DNA of 64,000 nt from Pachypanchax playfairii (taxonomy: Eukaryota; Chordata; Actinopteri; Cyprinodontiformes; Aplocheilidae), in assembly GCA_006937955.1 (NCBI GenBank), contig SSNP01000385.1, positions 140,268 through 204,267 on the forward strand, given 5' to 3'. The notes below the pieces were generated by a model. It was not told the origin of the DNA. It saw only the letters and a list, made by a program, of their open reading frames with translations, and searched no databases. The first letter of the stretch is position 1. Every line of letters starts with the position of its first letter. Position numbers and translations under genes: made by a program. Below, in pieces: positions 1-10,437 of the stretch.

Positions 1-1369
1 TGATTGCCATCAGATGATTGAACATTCAAGAGCTCTACCCCCACAGAGACATTCAGAATTCTGAAAAGACTGATAGTGTAGCAGCGTATGAATAAAAATG
101 TCTTTGTGAAATTGTGTGATTCAAGCATAGAACGGAGGTGAGAGAGAAACGAAGTAGACATTCAAGGATTTAGTGTCAAACAGGTGATTGTCCATCTCAT
201 TTGCCTGAACTTAAAACTGCTTGGAGACAATTATCTTTTATTTATAATTAAAACATGAAGGAATTTTAATTAGTCAAAACATGTTGGAATAGCAAGACAA
301 ATTATTAAATGTCTATACACATATTTTAAAAACACACAGAAAGATGACAACTTTGATTCTAGTGCCATAAGTTTTATTTACTGTAACACAAAATGTGACG
401 ATCAGAGAGAACCAAAAGTCAAACACAGACACCATCTTACCAGTGTTGATGCTTTATGATCATTTAAAATTAATCTACTGATTGTTTGTAACTCTGAATG
501 TAAGACTGGACATGAGTGCTTGTGTTTCTGTGACATCATAGATTGTATATTTTTATTAAAATAAAATAGGAACAGTTAAAGCCAAAATGATTCAGAAGAA
601 TTAATGATGGAACATTTTTCTAAACTTCTCAGTGTTTACAGCATTGATGAAACTTGACATGGTCACATGCTTTCTGGTCTGCCCCCCCCCCCGCCCAACC
701 TGAACAAGACTCCCCGTGTCTGAAGCTGCAGAACAGCTGTGATGTCTAATTTTATATTTTTGACATTAACTGTATTATTAAACAGCTGACGTGACATCAC
801 AGTGTGATTGAAAATTTAAATAAAACTTTACATAATATAACTGTCTCAAACTACTTACAGACCACAAACCCTCTTTACTTCAAACCAGTACTGTCCACAT
901 AATCAGAGTCCCTTATGTCTTTTTTCTAGTGTATGGCTTTTAGAGTTTTATTTGTGGAGGCCACAGCTGCTCATGGGTTTTGATCTAATCAGTTTAATTC
1001 ATCAATGATGGTGAAGTGAAAAGGTTTCTTTCATCTGCAGGGACCAAGAAATGAAGGATTGGTTCTGCTAGCTTCACTGGAGTGCTAATCTTAGGTGAGG
1101 ACACACAAGACTTTATGAGAAGAACTGGACAAACCAGTGTCCTAAACTTTATTCTTATTTTTGATGTAACTTTCTTGTTCCAATATGTGTTATACTTTAT
1201 GTTAACACTTTCTGTACCTCCCTTCCTTCTTCTTGTTATTTTTCTTTTACCTGGGTTTAAGTTCTAACCTGTGACGTGTGATTGTCTGTTCATAGTGTTA
1301 GCTAAAAATCCCATGAGCCACAGGCAAGATGTTAATAAAAAGAGTTGGAAAAGCTGGAAAGGTCAAATC
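1..1369. other. AT-rich non-coding stretch
   Basis: No coding region, repeat array or RNA gene could be supported. The base composition is AT-rich, with a short C run near 683-692. The only open frame (1082-1267) starts at GTG, is 61 codons long and hydrophobic, and matches nothing I know. The last five bases (AAATC, 1365-1369) are the left target duplication of the adjoining retrotransposon. Confidence 0.6.
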
Positions 1370-1866
1370 TGTGAGGATCTCTGCTGCTGGTGGTGGTGAG
1401 TGGTACTAATTGTCTTGCAGGGCGTGGCAGCAGACGATCAGTGATGACAGGTGTGGATCGTTACCCAGCTCAGGAGAGCTGGGTACTTAAGCAGAGGAGG
1501 AACAAGAGACAGACGCCAGTTTGTTCCGCTACATTGCGTGGTACAGAGTGGCAAGTGAGCAATTTACCAGAGTGTTTTCCGCAGTATTTAACCTGCCTTC
1601 TCTCCTTATGTTCAGCCTGCTGTCCTGGAGCTTCTCTCCTGACAGCGTAACCTCCAGCGTGGATATCGAACCGCTCATAGTGAGGATTGGCTCAACACTG
1701 GAACGTACTAGAGCTCCGTTGCGGTGCTACGCGACCAGCTCTCTCCCTCTGGCTCCCTGTCTGTCTCTGGCTTCCTCTGGTCCACACCTTCCCGGTCACC
1801 GTTCTGCTGTCACCCCTGTCGCAGTCACGTCTGCGCACTCAGCACCCGGACCCGGATCTCACATAC
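1370..1866 (+). repeat. 5' LTR of the chromovirus, truncated by gap
   Basis: Matches the right LTR at a constant offset of 1005 bases, and all the reading frames I compared translate identically in the two. It stops at the N run, so U5 and the primer-binding site cannot be seen. Agreement between LTRs normally means a recent insertion. Confidence 0.9.
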
Positions 1867-1876
1867 NNNNNNNNNN
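1867..1876. other. Assembly gap of 10 N
   Basis: Ten N, a conventional fixed-size gap. It falls exactly where the chromovirus interior should be, so the real missing length is probably kilobases. Any reading frame drawn across it is not meaningful. Confidence 0.95.
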
Positions 1877-2362
1877 CCCTACGAGGTGGAAGCCGTGATC
1901 AGCCCCACTACCCTCAGGCTGAAGCTACCTCGCAACTTCAGGATTCACCCAGTATTTCACGTATCACAGATTAAACCAGTGCACACCAGTCCCCTCAACC
2001 CTGACACGCCACCCCCTCCGCCCCGCATCATAGATGGACACCCCGCCTTCACAGTGCGTAGGATCGTGGGAGTCCGTCCTCGGGGTCGTGGATGTCAGTA
2101 TCTCGTGGACTGGGAGGGATACGGCCTCGAGGACCGGTCTTGGGTTCCCCGGTCCGCCATACTCGACCCTTCCCTCATCACCGACTTCGAACAGTCTGCC
2201 GCTTCCACATCATCCGTTAATGCCACCTCCTCCACCTCCTCCATCCGTGCCAGGCCCTCCTCGCCCCCGTCCTCCGCCCCGTCTCAGTGTAGGGCCCCTA
2301 CTAACCGTCTGCTTTTTTCAGGTGTGGGGTCGCTGGGTCGGCCGCCAGGAGGCGTCCATTAA
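1877..2362 (+). CDS. Pol C-terminus: integrase tail with chromodomain (partial)
   Basis: The last 161 codons of a Ty3/gypsy pol, open from the gap to TAA at 2360-2362. The first part has the integrase C-terminal pattern (PYEVEAVISP, then HPVFHVSQIKP). A proline-rich linker follows, then a chromodomain-like segment containing YLVDWEGYGLEDRSWVPR. In known chromoviruses this module directs integration to particular chromatin marks; that role is family knowledge, not visible here. The final 60 or so residues are rich in Ser and Pro. No stops or shifts are seen, in keeping with a young copy. The N-terminal part, including the catalytic DDE core, is lost in the gap. Confidence 0.85.
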   Translation, partial: PYEVEAVISPTTLRLKLPRNFRIHPVFHVSQIKPVHTSPLNPDTPPPPPRIIDGHPAFTVRRIVGVRPRGRGCQYLVDWEGYGLEDRSWVPRSAILDPSLITDFEQSAASTSSVNATSSTSSIRARPSSPPSSAPSQCRAPTNRLLFSGVGSLGRPPGGVH

Positions 2363-2371
2363 GGGGGGGGG
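2361..2371 (+). promoter_or_regulatory. Polypurine tract of the chromovirus
   Basis: An AAGGGGGGGGG run sits just upstream of the right LTR start at 2375 and overlaps the end of pol by two bases. This is the usual position of the plus-strand primer for reverse transcription. Confidence 0.75.
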
Positions 2372-2374
2372 TAC

Positions 2375-3227
2375 TGTGAGGATCTCTGCTGCTGGTGGTG
2401 GTGAGTGGTACTAATTGTCTTGCAGGGCGTGGCAGCAGACGATCAGTGATGACAGGTGTGGATCGTTACCCAGCTCAGGAGAGCTGGGTACTTAAGCAGA
2501 GGAGGAACAAGAGACAGACGCCAGTTTGTTCCGCTACATTGCGTGGTACAGAGTGGCAAGTGAGCAATTTACCAGAGTGTTTTCCGCAGTATTTAACCTG
2601 CCTTCTCTCCTTATGTTCAGCCTGCTGTCCTGGAGCTTCTCTCCTGACAGCGTAACCTCCAGCGTGGATATCGAACCGCTCATAGTGAGGATTGGCTCAA
2701 CACTGGAACGTACTAGAGCTCCGTTGCGGTGCTACGCGACCAGCTCTCTCCCTCTGGCTCCCTGTCTGTCTCTGGCTTCCTCTGGTCCACACCTTCCCGG
2801 TCACCGTTCTGCTGTCACCCCTGTCGCAGTCACGTCTGCGCACTCAGCACCCGGACCCGGATCTCACATACCGAACACCGACAGTTTGGCTCACCACCCC
2901 TGCGGCAGCATCCTCGGATCTCTCCTCAAACCCGGACGTCATTCACGAAACCGTGAGTTAAGCGAGCACGATCCACGCACGCCGCAGCTGGTTACTCCAA
3001 CTGTCACTAACCTCTCTCTCTCTCACAACCCCAGGACCGTTCCTGTCCCGCACCAGGCCCGTCCTGAGTTTCGTCGAGCACATTTACTGTTTACCTGTAT
3101 ATATCTTGGAGCACTGTATATAATAAACACTGTTACGTTTGAACGCTGTTTCCTCGCTCTGTGTGTGTCTGGAGTTTGGGTCACTTTGGGAGCTCGCAAA
3201 CAACCCCACCTGGTCCGAACCATGACA
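2375..3227 (+). repeat. 3' LTR of the chromovirus, complete (853 bp)
   Basis: Starts TGTGAGG and ends ATGACA. A TATA-like run (about 3112-3119) and AATAAA at 3122-3127 lie near the right end, as expected of promoter and polyadenylation signals in an LTR. Reading frames inside it are unlikely to be coding. It is followed directly by the AAATC target duplication. Confidence 0.88.
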
Positions 3228-3232
3228 AAATC

Positions 3233-4945
3233 AAAACTACTCATTTCATTCGTTCAGCTCTCTTTTAGATGGAATACATTTTTGCCAACGTTGACTTGAA
3301 CCATCCATTTATTACTGCTGCGTATGTAAACACGAAGGTGCCGTTAGCATCAGGTTTCCAAACATGTAGAAGGATCACAGCTGGAACTTTGTTTTCCTGT
3401 TTCTGAAGCTTATTTTATCTGATTTTAGGCAACTGCATCTTTTACTAAACTTTAGCAACTTTTCTCTTCTTTCTTAACTTAGCAAGTTACACATAAATGT
3501 ACACGTCACTGTTATAAAGCAAATAACAACTCAGAAATGAGCAGAATAATGAGCAGTAGCTTGTATATTTTAAGTGTTGGTTACTGCTGTTCAATACTAC
3601 AAATAGCTAAATGAATTCCTGGTAAGATTTCTAGAAATATGGAAGTAAAGTGCTAACTGCATTCAGCTGACCTGTCCAGGATGCACCACTAGTCTCACAG
3701 AAAAAACTGTCCAAAATAAAACCGTGAGGTCCCGTGGCCTGGTTGGCTGAGGGGTGAGCTGTTCCAGGTCCACGATGGGTCGACCGCTGCCCCAAAACGA
3801 GAGTGGACAAATCAACTGCCAATCACCCAGGGATATCTTCCTCCCCCTTTGTGTCCCCACTGGGTCACATGTCTCCTGCTGCACCAATCACCAGAAGAGG
3901 CGGTCCTATAGAATCTCTGCACACCTGGCCAACAGGGCAGCTGTGGGTTAGTGCAGTCCACCTCGATGATCTCTTAAGACTGTGTAGCAACATGATTGTT
4001 GTATGTTAGATACTCTGTTTGTAAAGTCTTTGAGTATTCATCGTTTCCTTTGTTTGAACACGTTTGAGGAGACCTGTGGTTCTCAGGTCTGTTTATCCAG
4101 GCCATCTGTGTAACCTCATATGAACTCTGAGTTGTTGTATTTCTTTTGTTTGACTCTTTATATGAGTTTATGGCAATTTGGGGGACATGGTGTGTCCTTC
4201 TTTTATCTTGTAACTGTTGTTACTTTCATATGATCCTTTTCAAACCGGACCGGGACCACAACAAAAGCAGGAAGTAGACTATATTGTGTAGCCGTCTCAG
4301 CCGCCTCGTGTAGTTCTCTGTCTCGTTATCTGCTCATCCTGAACCCATTGCTGCAGAATATTGATCTGGTACATTCATCAAACATAAAAGATCCTAAAAC
4401 CATGAGAATCTGCTGCTACTTCATGTTCCTTTATGTTTCACTCTCCTGCAGCAGCACCAGGAAGTTCAGTAACTCTACAGCGCCACCACAGGCGGGATGT
4501 AAACATGCTCTAAGCTTTGATTCGGTTCATAAACTCCAGCGTGAATCCAAACTGCACCAATTAAAAACAGCAATAATGTAATTTTGGTCCCCAATTGAAC
4601 CGAGTCTACCGGACTATCAGGTGTGAATACAACCTTAATGTTACGTCCCTTCCTCGAATGATCTGAGTCTCAACAAAAATTACAAGACAAACAGGGAACA
4701 GTGTACGTAAAAATGTTTCTAAAACAAAATCCAGGAAAAACCTGGAAAACATCAGAAAAATAAAACCCAACAAACTGAAAGAACCCACAACGCTGACACC
4801 CGGATGGATTCTCTACATCTGATGAAACAACCGTGGAACCCAACTGGTTTATATCACCTTTATGAGTCTGTGTGTATTATTGGCTGAATGTTTACCTGTG
4901 ATGACACCTGTTTGATCAGGGTGGATTATGTATGAGGTGATTTTT
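3233..4945. other. Stretch without recognised gene
   Basis: No coding region or repeat family was recognised. Short open frames around 3631-4009 lie on both strands over the same GC-richer patch and look fortuitous. That patch could be an old LTR, but I cannot support it. Confidence 0.5.
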
Positions 4946-5062
4946 TTCTAATCTTCTAGAAAGCCCTTGTAAATGATTTTAGGGTCCATTTTCATGAGAG
5001 AGACCGGGCGATAGTTGGATGGGCGTGTCGGGTCTACGTCTGGTTTGAGACGTAAACTACTT
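4946..5062 (-). pseudogene. L1/Tx1-clade LINE reverse transcriptase scrap
   Basis: The minus strand reads KPDVDPTRPSNYRPVSLMKM followed by DPKIIYKG and a stop. This is the segment of L1-clade reverse transcriptase just before the first catalytic aspartate region, where family members have a NYRPISLLN-like motif. Only about 40 codons remain and neither flank extends the match. It is a dead, old fragment. Confidence 0.7.
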
Positions 5063-6061
5063 TATTATGTCAAGTTGTGAATGGATGATTGTTTCCACCT
5101 TCTGAGAGTGATCCAGCTTGTCTGGATTATATAAATCTGTATTATGATTGATACATGGTGAAGACTCATACCTGCAATCCCTACTGCTTCATCAGGATGT
5201 CTGACAACAACTCCAGTCATTATAACAATCAACCTGAAACCAGACATTAGGACACAGAATGAAACAGGAAGTAAATAAAGTTAAATACAGACTGATGAAT
5301 GTATTTGTTGTTTTTATTTGTGTACAGCACTTTGGTCTGCGTCACTGCAGTTTTTAAATGTGCTTTATAAATAAATGATGATGATGCAGTAAAAAAGGCA
5401 TATTGTTATTGTTGATTGTCAGTAAGTTTCTACCTTATTTATTTTATTTGGGTAACTGTTGTGTGGAAATCTGCTGATGTTATGCTCCGAATGAAAAATA
5501 AATATTGTTGATCCTTCTAAAGGTGTATTGATTCTTTCAGATGTCTGGAAAGAAGATTCCAGATCAATAAACCAACAAGAGGAGGCGGAGCCATTCTGCA
5601 CTAAATATAGATCTCCTGAGCATCCACACACAATGACACTTAATGGCCTGAAGCAAAAGAGCTGATTATGATTTTAACTGCTTGATCATAAGGTCACTGT
5701 AGGCATTAAGACCTCTACATAAAAGCTGTCTGTCCCTCAGGCTCACACGTGCCCACTCTGCCATGCAGAGTGGGCAGAATGAGACTCTTATTACCTTGAA
5801 AAGAGTGTTGAAGTGAGATCTGAGAGATGGAGATGGTACCTTGGGATGTGATGTTCATTAGAGCCTCACCTGTCATTCTGTCACAGCAGCTGAACACACA
5901 GCTAACACAAACCCAACACTTCTCTCCCACAGACCTGTGCAGTATTGCATCAGCACTTTGCTGCTTGTAAATAATACAATTCTATAAATGAAGGGATGGG
6001 GATGCAGAAGCACTGAGTGGGTTTGGTCTGCTGACACCGGCTTCTTTCATTGAAGTTCCAC
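5063..6061. other. Stretch without recognised gene; possible LINE/SINE tail
   Basis: At about 5318-5391 a run includes AGCACTTTGGTC and TGCTTTATAAATAAATGATG, resembling the 3' tail of fish L2-type LINEs or their SINE partners, here ending in a short GATGATG repeat. Nothing else was recognised. Confidence 0.4.
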
Positions 6062-6065
6062 TTAA

Positions 6066-6700
6066 AGCTCCAGTACGTCAGAAATATTAGAGTTTTGAAC
6101 TGTGATTGCTGACAAATGCTGCAAATCAATCCAATCCTTTCAGCTTGTGCTGGCATGCTGGGTAAGTGTTAGCAAAACAGACTAAAAACATCAAGCCTGT
6201 TAAAAACATTTTTGGGCTCAAAAACAAACTGAAAAAAAATAAAGAATAAAAATGGAATTAAATTAACGCAAAGTGCAACTCTCCCTTCCAGATTACATCC
6301 CCGCCCACACTCCCTGTTTTCAAAATGAGGCGTTGCCTGAAGGACCAGCGAACATGCGGGTGGGAGGGGCTGTGATTGACATGTTGACACAGGTGGTCAG
6401 AGAGGGAACAGATGAAAATGGAGGAAGCTGCTTCTTTAGACGAGTCGAGCGGTCCTGATCCGTATCGTTTAGAGCTGATAGTTCGTCCTGCAGCAGCGTA
6501 GCAGCATAGAATGACGCTCTTCTCTTAGTGCTACATTGTTGTTAGCCAGAGCTAAAGCTACATTTAGATTAGCTTGAGTAATATTTTGTGACTCTGCCAA
6601 CAGGTGCAGATTCAGATACATCAGATGCAGCGGCACAATGGTCAGCTGATGTGTAGCAAGTTGTTACAGTGGACCACGCTTACACAGAGAAACGTATTAT
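6066..6700. repeat. Dispersed repeat R5, copy 1 (TTAA-flanked on left)
   Basis: Begins after TTAA at 6062-6065 with AGCTCCAGTACGTCAG. The segment 6355-6610 aligns with 23690-23900, sharing for example TGTGATTGA, the block around TATCGTTT, CTGCAGC and a closing CAACAGGTGCAG (AAACAGGTGCAG in the other copy). It is probably a non-autonomous DNA transposon of the TTAA-target type, like several others in this window. The right end was not found and no coding region is supported. Confidence 0.5.
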
Positions 6701-8258
6701 CTATGAAGCACACAACAGCTCTGGATGCTAATAATCTCCAAACGTTTTGATAACTGAATAAGTTTGATCACATGACAGCTTATTGTCAACTTCTGCTGAC
6801 AAAAATGGGAGCTCTTGACAACAAACGCTCTCCCTCTCGGTTACCATGGAGACACATATGCTGAACATGCACCATCGGTTTCGTCCCACTCTCACTTCAT
6901 CCCGCCCTACTAGCTCTTCATTTTGATGCATCGTCAGTGTTGTCCTCCTTGTTAATGTTTCACTCAGTTTCAAATTGAAAAGGCTGAACAGATGACATGT
7001 TTATGTCACTGAACAGTCACAACAGGGTCCCGAAGCCAGCCGGTTCAACCAATATGCAACTATATTACGTTGCTACCCAGAGTGCACTGTGACGCTAACA
7101 ACACACTCAACCTACAAGTTAAACTATTTTTACAAATTTTATAAAAACAAAGACATCAAGAAGGTTTTTATATCACTTTATTATAAATTATACAGTGGTC
7201 GACGGTGATATTCACAAAACTGTTGGGCATGTTCCTGCGTCATAGAGAATCCATATGCTAATATGTACAGCTCCAACACTTATTTGCACAAACATCTGGA
7301 GGTATCATACATGCATCTCACTAAATCTCTCTGTTTCTCACTAGTTACGTGACTGTAAACCTCCGCTGGTGTTCTCACACACACACTCGCTGTTTGGTGT
7401 GTGGAACTAGACTGATCTGGTGTTCTCACACACGCGCATCTGGCTGAAGCTGTCAGACGGTCGCCAAAAATAATCACCAACTTCTTCAGTGTGAAATAGT
7501 GTCACATGTAACATTTGTTCTAGTTTTTATTTCCCGATCATGAGTTATTAATATCTGATATAGAAAACCGTTCTGTTCTGTTACTAACTGTAACTTAATC
7601 TGTGTCGTTACCGTCGTGTCCATGCGCGCGCGTATCTGGTGCATCTGTTTACTTATAGTGTCATAGTGGATCCTCTCTAAGAGTATTTAACTCCCTCTGT
7701 TTGAGAGTTTTATTCTCCTAATATATTGTAATTACATTATTACATCATTTCTAATTATCTGTTATTAATACTGAACACTGCTACTCGTGTTTACAGTGCA
7801 AATGACCACCGATGGATAAATGCATAGAACGCTTATATGCATATAACTGCTGGGCACTGAGGTCGTGTATATAACCGTCAACCACGTTTCCAAACCAAAC
7901 ATGATCTTAGATCTGATGATACACCAACATAATTGAATATAAACATTTGGCCCAATGTGTCCTAGTACCAGTATACTTATGAACCACATATATGTTCAAA
8001 CATGGTGTTTGTTATAAACAAACCAGACCAGGGAGGCCATTCGTTCCGCCCCGCAGTGTGTCTGGTAGTGAACAGAAGCACATGTTCACTTTGATTGATC
8101 TTCTGATTTGCCTCAGTGATCAGAGACCTACTGTATGTCTTTGTTATATTAATAAACACATCCAACACTTGAATAGATCTTCCAGCTGAAGACTAAAATC
8201 TATACATTGAAATATGGTGTATTGTTGTACCTTCTCTGTAGCCTTATAATCAAATATA
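6701..8258. other. Stretch without recognised gene
   Basis: No gene or known repeat was recognised. A short CACACACA run lies near 7375-7386 and the composition is AT-rich. Confidence 0.5.
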
Positions 8259-9279
8259 CTCTCACTGGCCACTTTATTAGGCACATTTGTCCAACTGCTT
8301 GTAAATGCAAATTTCTAATCAGCCAATCACATGGCAGCAATTCAGTGCATTTAGGCATCTAGACATGGTGAAGACGATCTGCTGCAGTTCAAACCCTAAC
8401 CCAGTGAGCAGCAGTTCTGTTGATGCCAGAGGTCAGAGGAGAATAACCAGACTGGTTCAAGCTGATAGAAACACAACAATAACTCTAATAACAACTCGTT
8501 ACAACAAAGATACGTATGTAGAAGAACATCTCTGAACATACAACATGTTGAACCTTGAGGCAGATGGTCTACAGCAGCAGAAGACCAGACCAGGTACCAC
8601 TCCTGTCAAACTGAGACTACATTTCACACAGACTCACTAAAACTGGAATACAGAAGATGGAAACATGTTTCCTGGTCTGATGAGTCTGGATTTCTGTTGA
8701 GACATTCAAATGGTCGAGTCAGAATTTGGTATAAACAGAATGAGAACATGGATCCATCATGTCTTGTTACCACTGTGCAGGCTGGTGGTGGTGGTGTCAT
8801 GGTGTGGGGGAGGTTTTCTTGGTACACTTCAGGTCCCTTAGTGCCAATTGGACATGGTTTAAATACCACGGTCTACCTGATCATTGTTTCTGACCATGCC
8901 CATCCCTTCATGACCACCATGTACCATCCTCTGATGGCTACTTCCTGCAGGATAATGCACCATGTCATAAAGCTAATGGTTTCTTGAACATGACAATGAG
9001 TTCACTGTACTACAACGGCCTCCACAGTCACCAGATCTCAACCCCATAGAGCATCTTTGGGATGTGGTGGAACGGGAGCTTCGTGTCCTGGATGAACATC
9101 CCATAAATCTCCATCAACTGTAAGATGCTATCATGTCAATATGGACCAAAATCTTTGGGGAATGTTTCCAGTACCATGTTGAATCTCTCTCAAGAAGGAT
9201 TAAAGCAGTTTTAAAGGTGAAAGGTTCGAGGTACAACCCGGTAGTAGCAAGGTGTACTTAATAAAGTGGCCGGTGAGTG
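8259..9279 (+). mobile_element. Decayed Tc1-like transposon (relic A)
   Basis: Bounded by inverted ends: the left begins CTCTCACTGGCCACTTTAT at 8259, and the right, reverse-complemented, reads CACTCACCGGCCACTTTAT. TA lies on each side (8257-8258 and 9280-9281), as expected of Tc1 insertion. Plus-strand translation shows all three catalytic neighbourhoods: WSDESGFLLRHSNGRVRIW around 8675-8730, then LQDNAPCHKANGF around 8945-8985, then SPDLNPIEHLW around 9030-9062. They lie in different frames with stops between, including one after the HQL codons near 9122. At 1021 bp the element is shorter than an intact Tc1, and most of the N-terminal DNA-binding region is missing. It is not functional. Confidence 0.85.
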
Positions 9280-9281
9280 TA

Positions 9282-10435
9282 TAACTACGCTGTCATACAA
9301 AGGTTTGTGTATGTACCTTGAATATAATAAATATGTAAATAAAAGTTCCCCTACAGTGCATGTCTAAAGATGATGAGAGGAGAAATGACCACACACAGAA
9401 GAACCTGTAACGTTGTTACAGATGTTCCTGCATCAGGCTCCTTTATGTGTTCTAATGTTTCTACACTTTCAGTCCAGGACACGTCTTCATTTATTTCCTT
9501 CTTAGTCCAGAACCCCTGCAAGACATCATATATCTTTCATCACACTATTGTTCTAAGGGCTTGGGTGTAATCATGTGTGAAATGAGTTTTGATGGCACTC
9601 CATGTCTCAGTGGATAGATTCAAAGCCCATCTAATTATGATCTGGTGCAGGAGGGACGACACCAACGACCTGTGGCTCTGTTGCTAATCAGAACAACTGA
9701 TCAACTGAAACTGTCAACAGTTTTATTTCCATTTTGTGCTAAATTGCGTAACAATTTAAGTATTATTGGGAAGCAGATAAACTATTTTAATAAAAACACC
9801 AAATGGCTGTTTACCCAGAATTGCAGGATGTTATCATTAAAACCCCCAATATTGTTCCACATGAGCTAACAATGTTTTATCTGGTGATGTCATCGTTCAT
9901 CCTGCCAGTTACCCTGTCAATCATCATGTCTGTCTCCTGAGGGTCTCCACATAGACTGAGAGGTCATGCACTTCTTGATTAATCCCTGTCCATCCTCTCA
10001 TTTTTATCTTCCTGGTTGTGTCCCCCCCCCCCTTGTACCTCCTGTCTCCTCAGATTTATTCTGTATTTGCTTCTCAATCTGTTGATACTCTTCTACTAGC
10101 TTCATCTCTTTTCTCTATCCTCAGACTTTAAAACTGGGAGACAAAAATCTGTTTATTCTATTGGAGTTAATCAGTTTAATATCTCACCTTCCAGATGAAT
10201 TCTTGGTCTCGTGACAGTTCGAACGTGCTCATGTGGACATGGCATTGAGAAAGTGTTACTAAAAGACCATTAAAACCAATTACACTCTGATTTAGTTCCT
10301 TTTTTAGAACTCAGATTTTTATACACACGTTTTATTATCCTTTTTCTTTGAATACATTTTTCTTTAACCCATTTAATTTTCAAGAAATTTACATATTCTT
10401 GTGATTTAAAGTAGCACTTTCCCCATACTAGAACA
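9282..10435. other. Stretch without recognised gene
   Basis: No coding region or known repeat was recognised. A C run lies near 10022-10032. Confidence 0.5.
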
Positions 10436-10437
10436 TA

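Larger units (their letters stand above)
1370..3227 (+). mobile_element. Ty3/gypsy chromovirus, interior mostly missing at gap
   Basis: An LTR retrotransposon with both outer ends present. The left LTR starts TGTGAGGATC at 1370. The right LTR starts with the same bases at 2375 and ends in ACA at 3227. The five bases before the element and the five after it (3228-3232) are both AAATC, the duplication expected of a gypsy integrase, so both ends belong to one insertion event. Between the LTRs only ten N (1867-1876) and the last part of pol survive in the assembly. The true element should be several kilobases longer, because gag, protease, reverse transcriptase, RNase H and most of integrase are absent. 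The 5' LTR is also cut at the gap, about 356 bp short of the right LTR. Confidence 0.9.

Noticed and set aside
1521..3299. Frames of 125-257 codons inside the chromovirus LTRs
   Set aside because: LTRs are non-coding. The frames repeat at the LTR offset and match no gag or env.
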